A stretch of 64,000 nt of DNA from assembly GCA_018712915.1 (NCBI GenBank), contig DVGC01000032.1:23365-87364 (forward strand), given 5' to 3'. Origin of the DNA: Candidatus Copromonas faecavium (nom. illeg.). Its GTDB lineage: Bacteria; Bacillota; Clostridia; Lachnospirales; Lachnospiraceae. The notes under the pieces were generated by a model. It ran no database searches. It saw nothing but the letters and a program-made list of their open reading frames with translations, and was not told where the DNA came from. Both the position numbers and the translations under genes were made by a program. Below, one piece after another: positions 40,337 through 48,091 of this stretch (position 1 is the first letter of the stretch; every line of letters begins with the position of its first letter).

Positions 40337-41383
40337 CTACGCCTCCCCTCCAAGTGCTTTCTTCGCTTCCTGCCTCTGCTTCCAGCCGGCCATGAAGCGC
40401 TCTGCCGTAACAAATAAAATCAGGACTGCCTGAATGATGGAAACCAGCTCGTTCTGTACGTCGGAACGGCGGGACATCAAATCGGCGCCTACCCGGATGT
40501 ATGCCAGGAAGAAGGCCGCAAACGGAACCATCTTCGGGTTGTTTCCGGAAAGAATGGCAATGATGACGCCGTCCCAGGCATAGGACGGAGAATCCTGCCA
40601 GTTAAACCGCTGGTACATGGCCATCTGCTCCACGGATCCGCCAAGGCCGGCCACTGCACCTGCAATGACCTGAGTCAGAATAATGACCTTGCTGGTGTTG
40701 ATGCCCGAATATTTTGCAAACTCCGGGTTGCTTCCGGATATCCGGATCTCATAGCCGAATTTGGTCTTAAACAGAAGAATGTACAGCGCAATCACAACAG
40801 CGATGGCAATCAGATATCCCACATGGAAGTTGGTTCCCTCCAGAAGTTTTCCTAAAGACGCCGTCGCCTGGTAACGCCTGGAGGCAAAGGCTCCTGCCTC
40901 CCGGTCGGCAAAAAACTTGGTAATTGTATAAATTCCCAGATAATAGAATACATAGTTAAACATCAGGGAAGTTACCAGCTCATTGGTATGAAAATATACC
41001 TTTAAAAGTGCGGGAATGCTTCCGATGATGCCGCCCACTGCAGCCGCTGCCAGCATGATTACCACCGGATGAACACCGGCCGGCAGGGCCGTCTCGATGG
41101 CCAGGGCCGCGGTCACAACGCCGCCGGTATAAAGGCAGGCATCCGCGATCATGGAGAAGTTTCCCGATTTAAATACCAGGCCCAGAGCAAGTCCCGTAAA
41201 AATTAAGGGAACACTGCTGGCAAAAACCTCAAAAAAGTGGCGTTTGGACTGAAGCGGGCCTAAAAACAGGTTAAAGACTGCCGTTCCCGGCTCTTCGCTG
41301 ATGGCGAAAATAATGGCGACAGACAGGGCAATGGCAATGGCAAATGCGCACAGCAGCCGGACAGCCGTAAATTTTATACTCAC
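40337..41383 (-). CDS. Nucleoside ABC importer permease 1
   Basis: A 348-residue permease with about nine membrane segments starting VRLLCAFAIAIALSVAIIFAI. Blocks KSGNFSMIADACLYTGGVVTAAL and TKFGYEIRISGSNPEFAKYSGINTSKVIILTQV match the NupP/YufP type. The start is a GTG at 41383, with AGGAGG 8 bases upstream; an earlier GTG overlaps the Shine-Dalgarno itself. The gene start lies 113 bp inside the 3' end of the ATPase frame. Confidence 0.88.
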   Translation of the reverse strand: MSIKFTAVRLLCAFAIAIALSVAIIFAISEEPGTAVFNLFLGPLQSKRHFFEVFASSVPLIFTGLALGLVFKSGNFSMIADACLYTGGVVTAALAIETALPAGVHPVVIMLAAAAVGGIIGSIPALLKVYFHTNELVTSLMFNYVFYYLGIYTITKFFADREAGAFASRRYQATASLGKLLEGTNFHVGYLIAIAVVIALYILLFKTKFGYEIRISGSNPEFAKYSGINTSKVIILTQVIAGAVAGLGGSVEQMAMYQRFNWQDSPSYAWDGVIIAILSGNNPKMVPFAAFFLAYIRVGADLMSRRSDVQNELVSIIQAVLILFVTAERFMAGWKQRQEAKKALGGEA

Positions 41384-42932
41384 AGTACGCACCTCCTATC
41401 TGTTCCTTTGAATCTTCTTTCACTCCCAGCATGTAAAGGCCAAGCTCATTTTCCGACGTGCTCTTCACGTCGCTGATATGGCCTACAATCCGCCCCTCAT
41501 GCATGACGAGAATCGTATCGCTTAAGGAAAGGATTTCCGACAGATCCGCAGAAACCAGAAGGATGGCCTTTCTTCTGCTTCTCATGTCCACAATCTTTTT
41601 CCGGATAAACTCGATGGCGCCCACATCGATTCCGCGGGTAGGCTGGTTCATGATCAGAAGATCCGGCTCATAGTCGAACTCCCGGCCCACAATCAGCTTC
41701 TGCACGTTTCCTCCGGAAAGCTCGGATACAGTCTGCTTGGAATTATCATATTTTACAAGAAATTCCTTTAAAATCCGGTTGGTAAACTCGCTAACCTTTT
41801 TCCCGTCGATCAGGCCGTGGGTTTTCAGTTTATCCGTATCATAAACCTTGGAAATCGTATTGTCCTCCAGAGACAGTTTGGGGGCAGAGCCGTACTTCAT
41901 CCGGTCCTCAGATACATGAGAAATACCGGCCTCCTGCCGCTGCCGGACGGAAGCATGGGAAATATCTTTTCCATTTAACGTAATGGTTCCCTGCTGCGGC
42001 CTCAGCGTTCCCACGATGGCCTCCACAAGCTCTGACTGGCCATTGCCGTCGATGCCTGCGATTCCCAGAATCTGGCCCTCATGGATGGAGAAAGAAACAT
42101 GGTCCAGTCTGGTTTTCCCAAAGGAATCGGCATAGACCAGGTCTTTCACGGAAAAGATATTTTTTCCGAACTCCGCCTCTTCCTTTTCGATGTCCAGGCT
42201 CACATCCCGGCCCACCATCAGGCGGGAAATCTCCTGTTCATCCAGGTCAGAAATCTCATAGGTTCCCATGGTCTTTCCATCCCTGAGAATGGTCATCCGG
42301 TTGCAGAGCGCCTTAACCTCATTTAGTTTATGGGAAATAAAGATAATCGTATGTCCGCTCTCTCTGAGAAGCTTCAGCTGCTCAAACAGCTCCTCCGTCT
42401 CCTGGGGTGTTAAAACTGCCGTAGGCTCATCCAGGATCAGAATATGGGCCCCCCGGTAGAGCGCCTTCAGGATTTCCAGCTTCTGACGCATGGCAAGGGA
42501 TATATCTTCCACCTTTTCCTGCGCCTCAACCTTCAGGTTATACTTATCCGAAAGTTCCTTTGTCATCCGGACGGCTTCCCGTCTGTCCACCTTCCAGGCA
42601 TTTCCCGTTTCTGCACCAAGAATCAGATTTTCAGCCACCGTCATGGACGGCACCTGCATAAAATGCTGATGAACCATTCCCAGTCCTGCCGCAATGGCAT
42701 CGCTGGAGGAAGAAAAGCGGACTTCCTTCCCCTCTACAAAAATCTGCCCTTCTGTCGGCGTCAGCATGCCGAACAGCATTTTCATCAGCGTGGATTTTCC
42801 CGCGCCGTTCTCTCCTACCAGCGCATGGATTTCTCCCCTTCGGACCTCCAGATTGACGTTATGGTTGGCCACAACGCCGCCGGGATATACCTTGGTAATA
42901 TTCCGGGCCTCAAGGACGTTTCCCTGCTCCAT
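41271..42932 (-). CDS. Nucleoside ABC importer ATPase
   Basis: A 553-residue double-domain ATPase of the sugar/nucleoside type (NupO/YufO, RbsA-like). NBD1: GENGAGKST, AMRQKLEILKAL in the signature region and LILDEPTAVLTPQE. NBD2: GIDGNGQSE in place of Walker A, LSGGN and LIMNQPTRGID. The last ~38 residues (from KEQIGGAYCEYK, ending GNGSL) run 113 bp into the permease gene and are Cys/His/Arg-rich, unlike normal family ends, so they may result from loss of an earlier stop. Start MEQGNVLEARN follows GGAGGAAGAACAT. It follows the BMP lipoprotein gene after a 9-bp stem hairpin. Confidence 0.9.
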   Translation of the reverse strand: MEQGNVLEARNITKVYPGGVVANHNVNLEVRRGEIHALVGENGAGKSTLMKMLFGMLTPTEGQIFVEGKEVRFSSSSDAIAAGLGMVHQHFMQVPSMTVAENLILGAETGNAWKVDRREAVRMTKELSDKYNLKVEAQEKVEDISLAMRQKLEILKALYRGAHILILDEPTAVLTPQETEELFEQLKLLRESGHTIIFISHKLNEVKALCNRMTILRDGKTMGTYEISDLDEQEISRLMVGRDVSLDIEKEEAEFGKNIFSVKDLVYADSFGKTRLDHVSFSIHEGQILGIAGIDGNGQSELVEAIVGTLRPQQGTITLNGKDISHASVRQRQEAGISHVSEDRMKYGSAPKLSLEDNTISKVYDTDKLKTHGLIDGKKVSEFTNRILKEFLVKYDNSKQTVSELSGGNVQKLIVGREFDYEPDLLIMNQPTRGIDVGAIEFIRKKIVDMRSRRKAILLVSADLSEILSLSDTILVMHEGRIVGHISDVKSTSENELGLYMLGVKEDSKEQIGGAYCEYKIYGCPAAVRICHCHCPVCRHYFRHQRRAGNGSL

Positions 42933-42956
42933 ATGTTCTTCCTCCATGATTAAGCA

Positions 42957-42987
42957 GAAATCTCCCGCCATGACAGCAGGAGATTTC
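42957..42987 (-). promoter_or_regulatory. Hairpin between binding-protein gene and ATPase gene
   Basis: GAAATCTCC (42957-42965) and GGAGATTTC (42979-42987) form a 9-bp stem with no T-run. Such hairpins after solute-binding protein genes often limit 3' decay and raise binding protein over transporter subunits; that role is inferred. Confidence 0.55.
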
Positions 42988-43004
42988 CGTCGCATCCTTT
43001 GTAG

Positions 43005-44189
43005 TTACTGGGCACTGTCAATAATTCCGCTTAAGGTTGCCTCATCCATTCCATAAGCCGTGCTTACAGTGATTTCTCCGGCAACCAGCTGCTCCTTCAC
43101 ATCCTCCACTGCTGCGCGGATATCTTCGGGAACAACCGTCTGGTAGATTTCATTATCGGCCAGACCTACAACTCCATCCTCGATTCCAAGGACTTCATAC
43201 TCGCCGTAAGGAAGCTCGCCGTTCAGGCTTCTCTTTACAGCATCCACCAGGCTGTCGCCTACGCCCTTGATTGCAGAGGAAATAATATAGTTGGCTTCGT
43301 CCTGTCCCTCATAAGCCAGAGCCTGGTCAGAGTCAACGCCGATTACATACTTCTGGCTCTCGGCAGCTGCCTCAATAACGCCGACGGAGGCAGGTCCTGC
43401 CGCTACGAAAACGCAGTCAGCACCGGAAGAATACTGGGTCAGGGCAAGTTCCTTTGCCGTTGCAGAGTCCACATAGGAGCCTACATAGGATACAAGAACC
43501 TGGATATCCGGATTGATAAACTGAGCTCCCTCGATGTATCCAACTGCAGAGTCATTGATAACCACAGCCGTATCTCTTGCTCCTACGAAACCGATAACTG
43601 CATCCTCGTTGGCATACTCCATGTCGGAAGAGGTCACGCTGGCAGCCAGAACGCCGGCCAGGAAAGCACCCTCATTCTGCTTATAGCTCATGGAGTATAC
43701 GTTGCTTAAATCTCCGATGGTGTAATCCACATCGGTGTCAAAAATGATATATTTCTTGTCCGGATATTCCTGAGCCACCTGCTCGGTGATCTCCTTCATA
43801 TCCCAAAGGCCGGTGATGATGATATCGGCATCAGAATCAGATGCATCCAGAAGGGAACCCTCAAATTTGGTCTTGTCATTTCCCATCTCGATCATCTCAA
43901 CCTCAACCTGGTCACCCATCTCTTCCATCAGGCGCTCCATTCCTGCCTGAGCGGAATCGTTGAATGCCTTATCGCCGAAGGAACCTGTTACCAGAAGAGC
44001 TACCTTAACCTTCTCACCGCTTGCCGTTGTCTCTGCTTCTTCCGCAGAAGTTTCCGCCTCTCCGCCTGCTGCTGCGGTCGTTTCCGCTCCGGCTGCTGCT
44101 GTTGTTTCTGCGCTGTCTCCGGCACAGCCAAAAAGCATAGCTGCTGCTGCCGCCGTCACAAATGCACTGCACAAAAATTTTTTCTTCAT
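43005..44189 (-). CDS. BMP-family nucleoside-binding lipoprotein
   Basis: A 394-residue extracytoplasmic binding protein. Signal: KKKFLCSAFVTAAAAAMLFGCAG, with the lipidated Cys at 22. A ~35-residue Ala/Glu/Thr/Gly linker repeats ETTAAAG before the folded part. VALLVTGSFGDKAFNDSAQAGM is the PnrA/BMP N-terminal signature, and GFVGARDTAVVINDSAVGYIEG and VIGVDSDQALAYEGQ line the ligand pocket, fitting purine nucleosides. Its ATG overlaps the TGA of the upstream amidohydrolase (ATGA, 44186-44189). The ATPase and two permeases follow. Confidence 0.92.
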   Translation of the reverse strand: MKKKFLCSAFVTAAAAAMLFGCAGDSAETTAAAGAETTAAAGGEAETSAEEAETTASGEKVKVALLVTGSFGDKAFNDSAQAGMERLMEEMGDQVEVEMIEMGNDKTKFEGSLLDASDSDADIIITGLWDMKEITEQVAQEYPDKKYIIFDTDVDYTIGDLSNVYSMSYKQNEGAFLAGVLAASVTSSDMEYANEDAVIGFVGARDTAVVINDSAVGYIEGAQFINPDIQVLVSYVGSYVDSATAKELALTQYSSGADCVFVAAGPASVGVIEAAAESQKYVIGVDSDQALAYEGQDEANYIISSAIKGVGDSLVDAVKRSLNGELPYGEYEVLGIEDGVVGLADNEIYQTVVPEDIRAAVEDVKEQLVAGEITVSTAYGMDEATLSGIIDSAQ

Positions 44190-45508
44190 AATACGTCGTT
44201 CTCCTTTTTATATATGGTAGATTTATTTAAACTATCCAGTGTTTCCAGATAGTCTTTCTTGCTCATCACCGGCCGGAATGCCTCTTTAATCCGCCAGGCG
44301 GCCGCACCGCCGTCTGACAGCAGTTCCTCCACCGTATCAGCAAAATAACGGGCCGGAACGCAGTAAGCCTGCTCCGGATCCGAAGTTTTAAAATCTTTAC
44401 CATGAATACTTCCCGAAAAACCGGCCACACCGATTTCCACCGTAGGCCACATCAGGGAAATATCGCCCATGTCTCCGGAGGCAAACCCATGGGTGCCCTG
44501 GGCAATCATCTCCGGCTCCATGTAATCAAGGATATGCTTTTTTACCAGGTCCGTCAGGTTTTCATCCTGATGGAGCGGAAAGTATCCCGGCATATCCTGA
44601 ATTTCCAGATCACAGCCGATGGCCAGAGCGCCTGCTCTCAACGCCCGGTTGACCTTGGCATTGGTCTCAAAAATCGCTTCCACAGTCTTGGCCCGCACAT
44701 ACATTTCCAGCCTGGTTCTTGCCGGAACCGTATTAACGGTCTGTCCGCCTTCCTGCATCACGAAATGAACCCGGATGGCATCTTCTGCCCGGAAGGTTTC
44801 TCTTAAGAAATTAATTCCGGTCATAGCCAGATTGGCCGCGTTCAGGGCATTAATGCCTCCTTCCGGATTGGCTCCTGCGTGTGACGCCTTTCCATAAAAA
44901 ATCGCCCGTTTCTGAATAAAGCCGTTAAGCCCCGCGCCGATCTCCGCATGATACTGTTCCATATCCAGCCCCATGGCATGGCAGGACAGCATGATATCAA
45001 CATCATCAAATACGCCTGTGGCAATCATCTCCTGCTTGCCCGACGGATGATGAAGCTTTCCTTCTGCAATCAGGCTCTTGCGGTAATCCATATCGCAGAA
45101 TTCTTCGCCCGGTGTCACTAAAAGCGTCACCTTCCCGCATAAATCCTTCAGCAGTTCCGATTCCTTGATGGCAAGAAACAGGCTCATCATCACACCCAGC
45201 TGAGCATAATGACCGCAGGTGTGAGCCGCATAATCACCTTCATTGGCACAGGGATGTCCCAGGGTGGGAACTGCATCAAACTCCGCAATCAGACCAATAT
45301 TCGGCCCCGGCTTTCCCGAATCCAGGCAGGCTCTGATTCCTGTATAGGCCACATCCTGATGGGGAATCCCTGCCGCATCCAAAGCCGCAATGGCCTTTTC
45401 CCTGCTCCGAAATTCCTTAAATCCCAGCTCCGGGTGGCGATAAATATCCTCGCTCATCTCAATCATCCGGGGCAGTATCTCATTTAATTTCTCATGAATC
45501 CGTTTCAT
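44186..45508 (-). CDS. M20D-family amidohydrolase
   Basis: A 440-residue peptidase-like hydrolase related to AbgB/HipO amidohydrolases. EDIYRHPELGFKEFRSRE is the M20D N-terminal signature; LIAEFDAVPTLGHPCANEG and AAHTCGHYAQLGVMM carry metal ligands (Cys/His), TPGEEFCD the catalytic Glu, SCHAMGL and GSIHGKDF further His ligands. AAGGAGGAG lies before the ATG. It is the first gene of the nucleoside uptake operon and is coupled to the BMP gene. Its link to nucleosides is unclear: it may release an amino acid or acyl group from a conjugated nucleoside or an amidated base after uptake. Confidence 0.88.
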   Translation of the reverse strand: MKRIHEKLNEILPRMIEMSEDIYRHPELGFKEFRSREKAIAALDAAGIPHQDVAYTGIRACLDSGKPGPNIGLIAEFDAVPTLGHPCANEGDYAAHTCGHYAQLGVMMSLFLAIKESELLKDLCGKVTLLVTPGEEFCDMDYRKSLIAEGKLHHPSGKQEMIATGVFDDVDIMLSCHAMGLDMEQYHAEIGAGLNGFIQKRAIFYGKASHAGANPEGGINALNAANLAMTGINFLRETFRAEDAIRVHFVMQEGGQTVNTVPARTRLEMYVRAKTVEAIFETNAKVNRALRAGALAIGCDLEIQDMPGYFPLHQDENLTDLVKKHILDYMEPEMIAQGTHGFASGDMGDISLMWPTVEIGVAGFSGSIHGKDFKTSDPEQAYCVPARYFADTVEELLSDGGAAAWRIKEAFRPVMSKKDYLETLDSLNKSTIYKKENDVL

Positions 45509-45546
45509 GAATCTCCTCCTTCAGGGCCACAGCACACGCACACACT

Positions 45547-45576
45547 ATCTTACCCGCTGATACCATAGCTTGTCAA
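45547..45576 (-). promoter_or_regulatory. Promoter of the nucleoside uptake operon
   Basis: Minus-strand TTGACA (plus 45571-45576), 18-base spacer, TAAGAT (plus 45547-45552), 40 bp before the amidohydrolase ATG. Confidence 0.6.
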
Positions 45577-45625
45577 GGAAATTTAAGAATTTCAGGGCAC
45601 CTGGCTGTCTGCCTGTCCGCCGACG

Positions 45626-45662
45626 CAAAAACCGCCCGCAGCATATAACGCTGCGGACGGTC
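45626..45662 (-). terminator. bioY terminator
   Basis: On minus CCGTCCGCAGC-7-GCTGCGGGCGG followed by TTTTTGCG; 30 bp after the bioY stop. Confidence 0.85.
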
Positions 45663-45694
45663 TGTTATGTTCCGGATTTTTCCATAAGCGGCAG

Positions 45695-46255
45695 CTATCT
45701 GACGGCCCGCTCCACGGATCTGCGAATCTGCGTTCCCAGAAGAACTGCCAGAAAAATCTTTGCTGCATCACCGGGCAGATAGGGAATGACGCCCACTCCC
45801 AAAGCCGCGGCAAAGCTTAAGTTCATCTGTCCGGCAAGCCATACGGTTCCAAACAGATAAAGAACGGCTGTCCCAATCACCATTCCTGCCGCATGCAGAT
45901 ACCGTTTTCCGGGGAACCGCTCCACAAAAAAGCCGGCGATGGCAGCAAGAAATAAAAAGCCAATCAGATAGCCGCCGGTGGGGCCAAGCAGTTTTCCCAG
46001 TCCGCCGGAAAAACCGGAAAACACAGGAAGGCCAACGGCTCCCAAAAGCAGATACAATGCACAGGCCCAAAGAGCTTTTTTCGCTCCCAGGATATAGGCC
46101 ATAAAATAGATCACCAGATTTGTCAGGCTGATGGGGACAGGACTTATCGGTATGGGCAGGGAAAAGGGCCCCAGGATGCAGGTGATGGCTGTCATAAGAG
46201 CCGTCACCGTCATGTCCGCCGTCATATTTTTCTTCGGTTTTGCCATAGATTCCAT
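45695..46255 (-). CDS. bioY: Biotin transporter substrate-binding subunit BioY
   Basis: A 186-residue integral membrane S component of an ECF-type vitamin importer. About six hydrophobic helices; the family pattern includes SLPIPISPVPISLTNLVIY near the N terminus, LLLGAVGLPVFSGFSGGLGKLLGPTGGYLIGF and VGVIPYLPGDAAKIFLA (biotin-site loop). GAGGAGG lies 6 bases before the ATG. It is monocistronic with a terminator. No energising ecfAT genes are present nearby. The promoter is overlapped by a BirA-type operator, implying repression when biotin is plentiful. Confidence 0.95.
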   Translation of the reverse strand: MESMAKPKKNMTADMTVTALMTAITCILGPFSLPIPISPVPISLTNLVIYFMAYILGAKKALWACALYLLLGAVGLPVFSGFSGGLGKLLGPTGGYLIGFLFLAAIAGFFVERFPGKRYLHAAGMVIGTAVLYLFGTVWLAGQMNLSFAAALGVGVIPYLPGDAAKIFLAVLLGTQIRRSVERAVR

Positions 46256-46323
46256 GTGTTTCCTCCTCGCTTATTCGCCTTTTGGATTCCCGCGCCGGTT
46301 TCTCCTGGCAGGAAAACTGCGAA

Positions 46324-46381
46324 TTGTAAACCAAAATTATCTTTATGGTTGACATTATACCAGATTTTTCCCCACTGTCAA
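46324..46381 (-). promoter_or_regulatory. bioY promoter with BirA-type operator
   Basis: Minus-strand TTGACA (plus 46376-46381), 16-base spacer, TATAAT (plus 46354-46359). TTGTAAACC (46324-46332), 14-base spacer and GGTTGACAT (46347-46355) form the interrupted palindrome typical of BirA sites in Firmicutes, beginning at the -10 and covering the transcription start. Confidence 0.85.
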
Positions 46382-46431
46382 CCGGTTTCCCTGGATTTCA
46401 AAAAATTCAAAGCTGCCCGGTTTCCGCCCCA

Positions 46432-46521
46432 TTGCACAGCCTTTCCGGAAATGCTACAATAATTTCAGGTACCGGAGGCAGATGATTCAAAGCTTTCTGA
46501 CAGAGAATTTTCTCTGCCTCC
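46432..46521 (+). promoter_or_regulatory. rarA promoter and leader hairpin
   Basis: TTGCAC (46432-46437), 17-base spacer, TACAAT (46455-46460). GGAGGCAGA (46474-46482) and TCTGCCTCC (46513-46521) form a perfect 9-bp stem that would bury the first Shine-Dalgarno-like GGAGG and the ATG at 46482, leaving the downstream TTG start at 46551 open. Confidence 0.6.
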
Positions 46522-46550
46522 CAACTGTATTTTCAAAAGAGGTGATTCAA

Positions 46551-47882
46551 TTGGAACAGCTTTCCATGTTTGATTATACGGAGGCCGCGTCCCCTCTGGC
46601 CAGCCGCCTGCGGCCGGAAACTCTGGACACTTTTGTCGGGCAGAAGCATCTTTTAGGAAAGGGAAAGCTTCTGCGCCAGTTAATCGACCAGGATCAGATT
46701 CCCTCCATGATTTTCTGGGGTCCGCCGGGAGTCGGAAAAACAACCCTGGCCAGTATCATCGCCAGACGAACCAACGCGGAATTTATCAACTTCAGCGCTG
46801 TTACCAGCGGCATAAAAGAGATCAAGGATGTTATGGCCAAGGCAGAGCGCTCCCGCCAGATGGGAATCCGAACCGTGGTATTTGTAGACGAGATTCACCG
46901 GTTCAACAAAGCACAGCAGGACGCCTTCCTTCCCTACGTGGAAAAAGGAAGCATTATTTTAATCGGGGCCACCACAGAAAACCCGTCCTTTGAAATCAAT
47001 GCTGCCCTCCTGTCCCGCTGCCGCGTCTTTGTCCTTCAGGCCCTTTCTGCCGACGATTTGATGGAGCTTCTCCACAATGCCTTAAAGAGTCCCAAAGGTC
47101 TTGGATACCTGACGGTAGACATTTCGGAGGAACTGCTCCATGCCATCGCCATGTTCGCCAACGGTGATGCCAGAACAGCCCTGAATGTACTGGAAATGGC
47201 TGTCACCAACGGAGAAATCAGTCCGGAAAAAACAACCGTCACCAAGGAAATTCTGGAACAGTGCATCAGCAAAAAATCCCTGCTGTACGATAAGAACGGA
47301 GAAGAACATTACAACCTGATTTCCGCCCTTCACAAATCCATGCGCAACAGCGATCCGGACGCCGCTGTCTACTGGCTGGCCAGAATGCTGGAAGCAGGCG
47401 AAGATCCGCTTTATATTGCCAGGCGGCTGATCCGGTTCGCTTCCGAAGACATCGGCCTGGCGGACAATCAGGCCCTCAGTCTGGCGGTTTCCGTTTATCA
47501 GGCCTGCCACTTCCTCGGAATGCCGGAATGCAGCATTCACCTGACCCAGGCAGTAGTCTATCTCTCTCTGGCTCCCCGCTCTAATTCCGTCTACGTGGCC
47601 TATGAGCATGCGAAAAGGGATGCGCAGACCATGCTGTCGGAGCCGGTTCCGCTTGTGATCCGCAATGCTCCCACCGGCCTGATGAAGGATCTGGATTATG
47701 GAAAAGGGTATATCTATGCCCACGACGCAGAGGACAAGATTGCCGATATGGAATGCCTTCCCGAGTCTCTGGCAGGAACCAGATACTATCTTCCCAATGA
47801 CGCTGGCGAAGAAAAGAGGCAGAAAGAACGGCTGGAGGAAGTCCAAAGCTGGAAAGATGCACACCGGAAACCTAAGCCGTAA
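46551..47882 (+). CDS. rarA: Replication-associated recombination protein A (RarA/MgsA AAA ATPase)
   Basis: A 443-residue clamp-loader-like AAA+ ATPase acting at stalled replication forks. PLASRLRPETLDTFVGQKHLLG opens the domain; Walker A is GPPGVGKTT, Walker B VVFVDEIHRFNKAQQDAFLP, sensor 1 GATTENPSFEINAALLSRC, and the C-terminal tetramerisation region ends with EVPLVIRNAPTG-like and KGYIYAHDAEDK motifs. The start is uncertain: TTG at 46551 has GAGGTG 7 bases upstream and gives the usual short N terminus; ATG at 46482 has GGAGG only three bases away, inside a hairpin, and adds 23 residues. It stands alone, back to back with bioY. A 36-bp repeat array begins at its stop codon. Confidence 0.93.
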   Translation: MEQLSMFDYTEAASPLASRLRPETLDTFVGQKHLLGKGKLLRQLIDQDQIPSMIFWGPPGVGKTTLASIIARRTNAEFINFSAVTSGIKEIKDVMAKAERSRQMGIRTVVFVDEIHRFNKAQQDAFLPYVEKGSIILIGATTENPSFEINAALLSRCRVFVLQALSADDLMELLHNALKSPKGLGYLTVDISEELLHAIAMFANGDARTALNVLEMAVTNGEISPEKTTVTKEILEQCISKKSLLYDKNGEEHYNLISALHKSMRNSDPDAAVYWLARMLEAGEDPLYIARRLIRFASEDIGLADNQALSLAVSVYQACHFLGMPECSIHLTQAVVYLSLAPRSNSVYVAYEHAKRDAQTMLSEPVPLVIRNAPTGLMKDLDYGKGYIYAHDAEDKIADMECLPESLAGTRYYLPNDAGEEKRQKERLEEVQSWKDAHRKPKP

Positions 47883-47995
47883 TGCAGATACTGCCCGCGC
47901 CGAAAGATAAAACCGTAATGCGGATATGGATTCCACCGGGCGCCGCAGACGTAGTGCAGATACTGCCCGCGCCTCCGGATCCTGCAGCCGTAATG
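47878..47995. repeat. 36-bp imperfect tandem repeat, about 3.3 copies
   Basis: CGTAATGCAGATACTGCCCG begins at 47878 and recurs as CGTAGTGCAGATACTGCCCG at 47950 (72 bp); a degenerate copy at 47914 (CGTAATGCGGATATGG) and a partial at 47989 show the 36-bp period. The rarA stop codon lies in the first unit. Confidence 0.75.
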
Positions 47996-48022
47996 AAATC
48001 TCAGAATGCTCCGGAAATCAGC

Positions 48023-48050
48023 TTGCTATCTGACGTCAAACTGATATAAT
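48023..48050 (+). promoter_or_regulatory. Promoter of the amidohydrolase gene
   Basis: TTGCTA (48023-48028), 16-base spacer, TATAAT (48045-48050), 42 bp before the ATG at 48092. Confidence 0.65.
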
Positions 48051-48091
48051 AAAAATAGTCATTCAACGAACCATCAAAGGAGGAAATCATT

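Noticed and set aside
47082..47936. 284-residue minus-strand frame
   Set aside because: Antisense to rarA, with no ribosome binding site or motifs.
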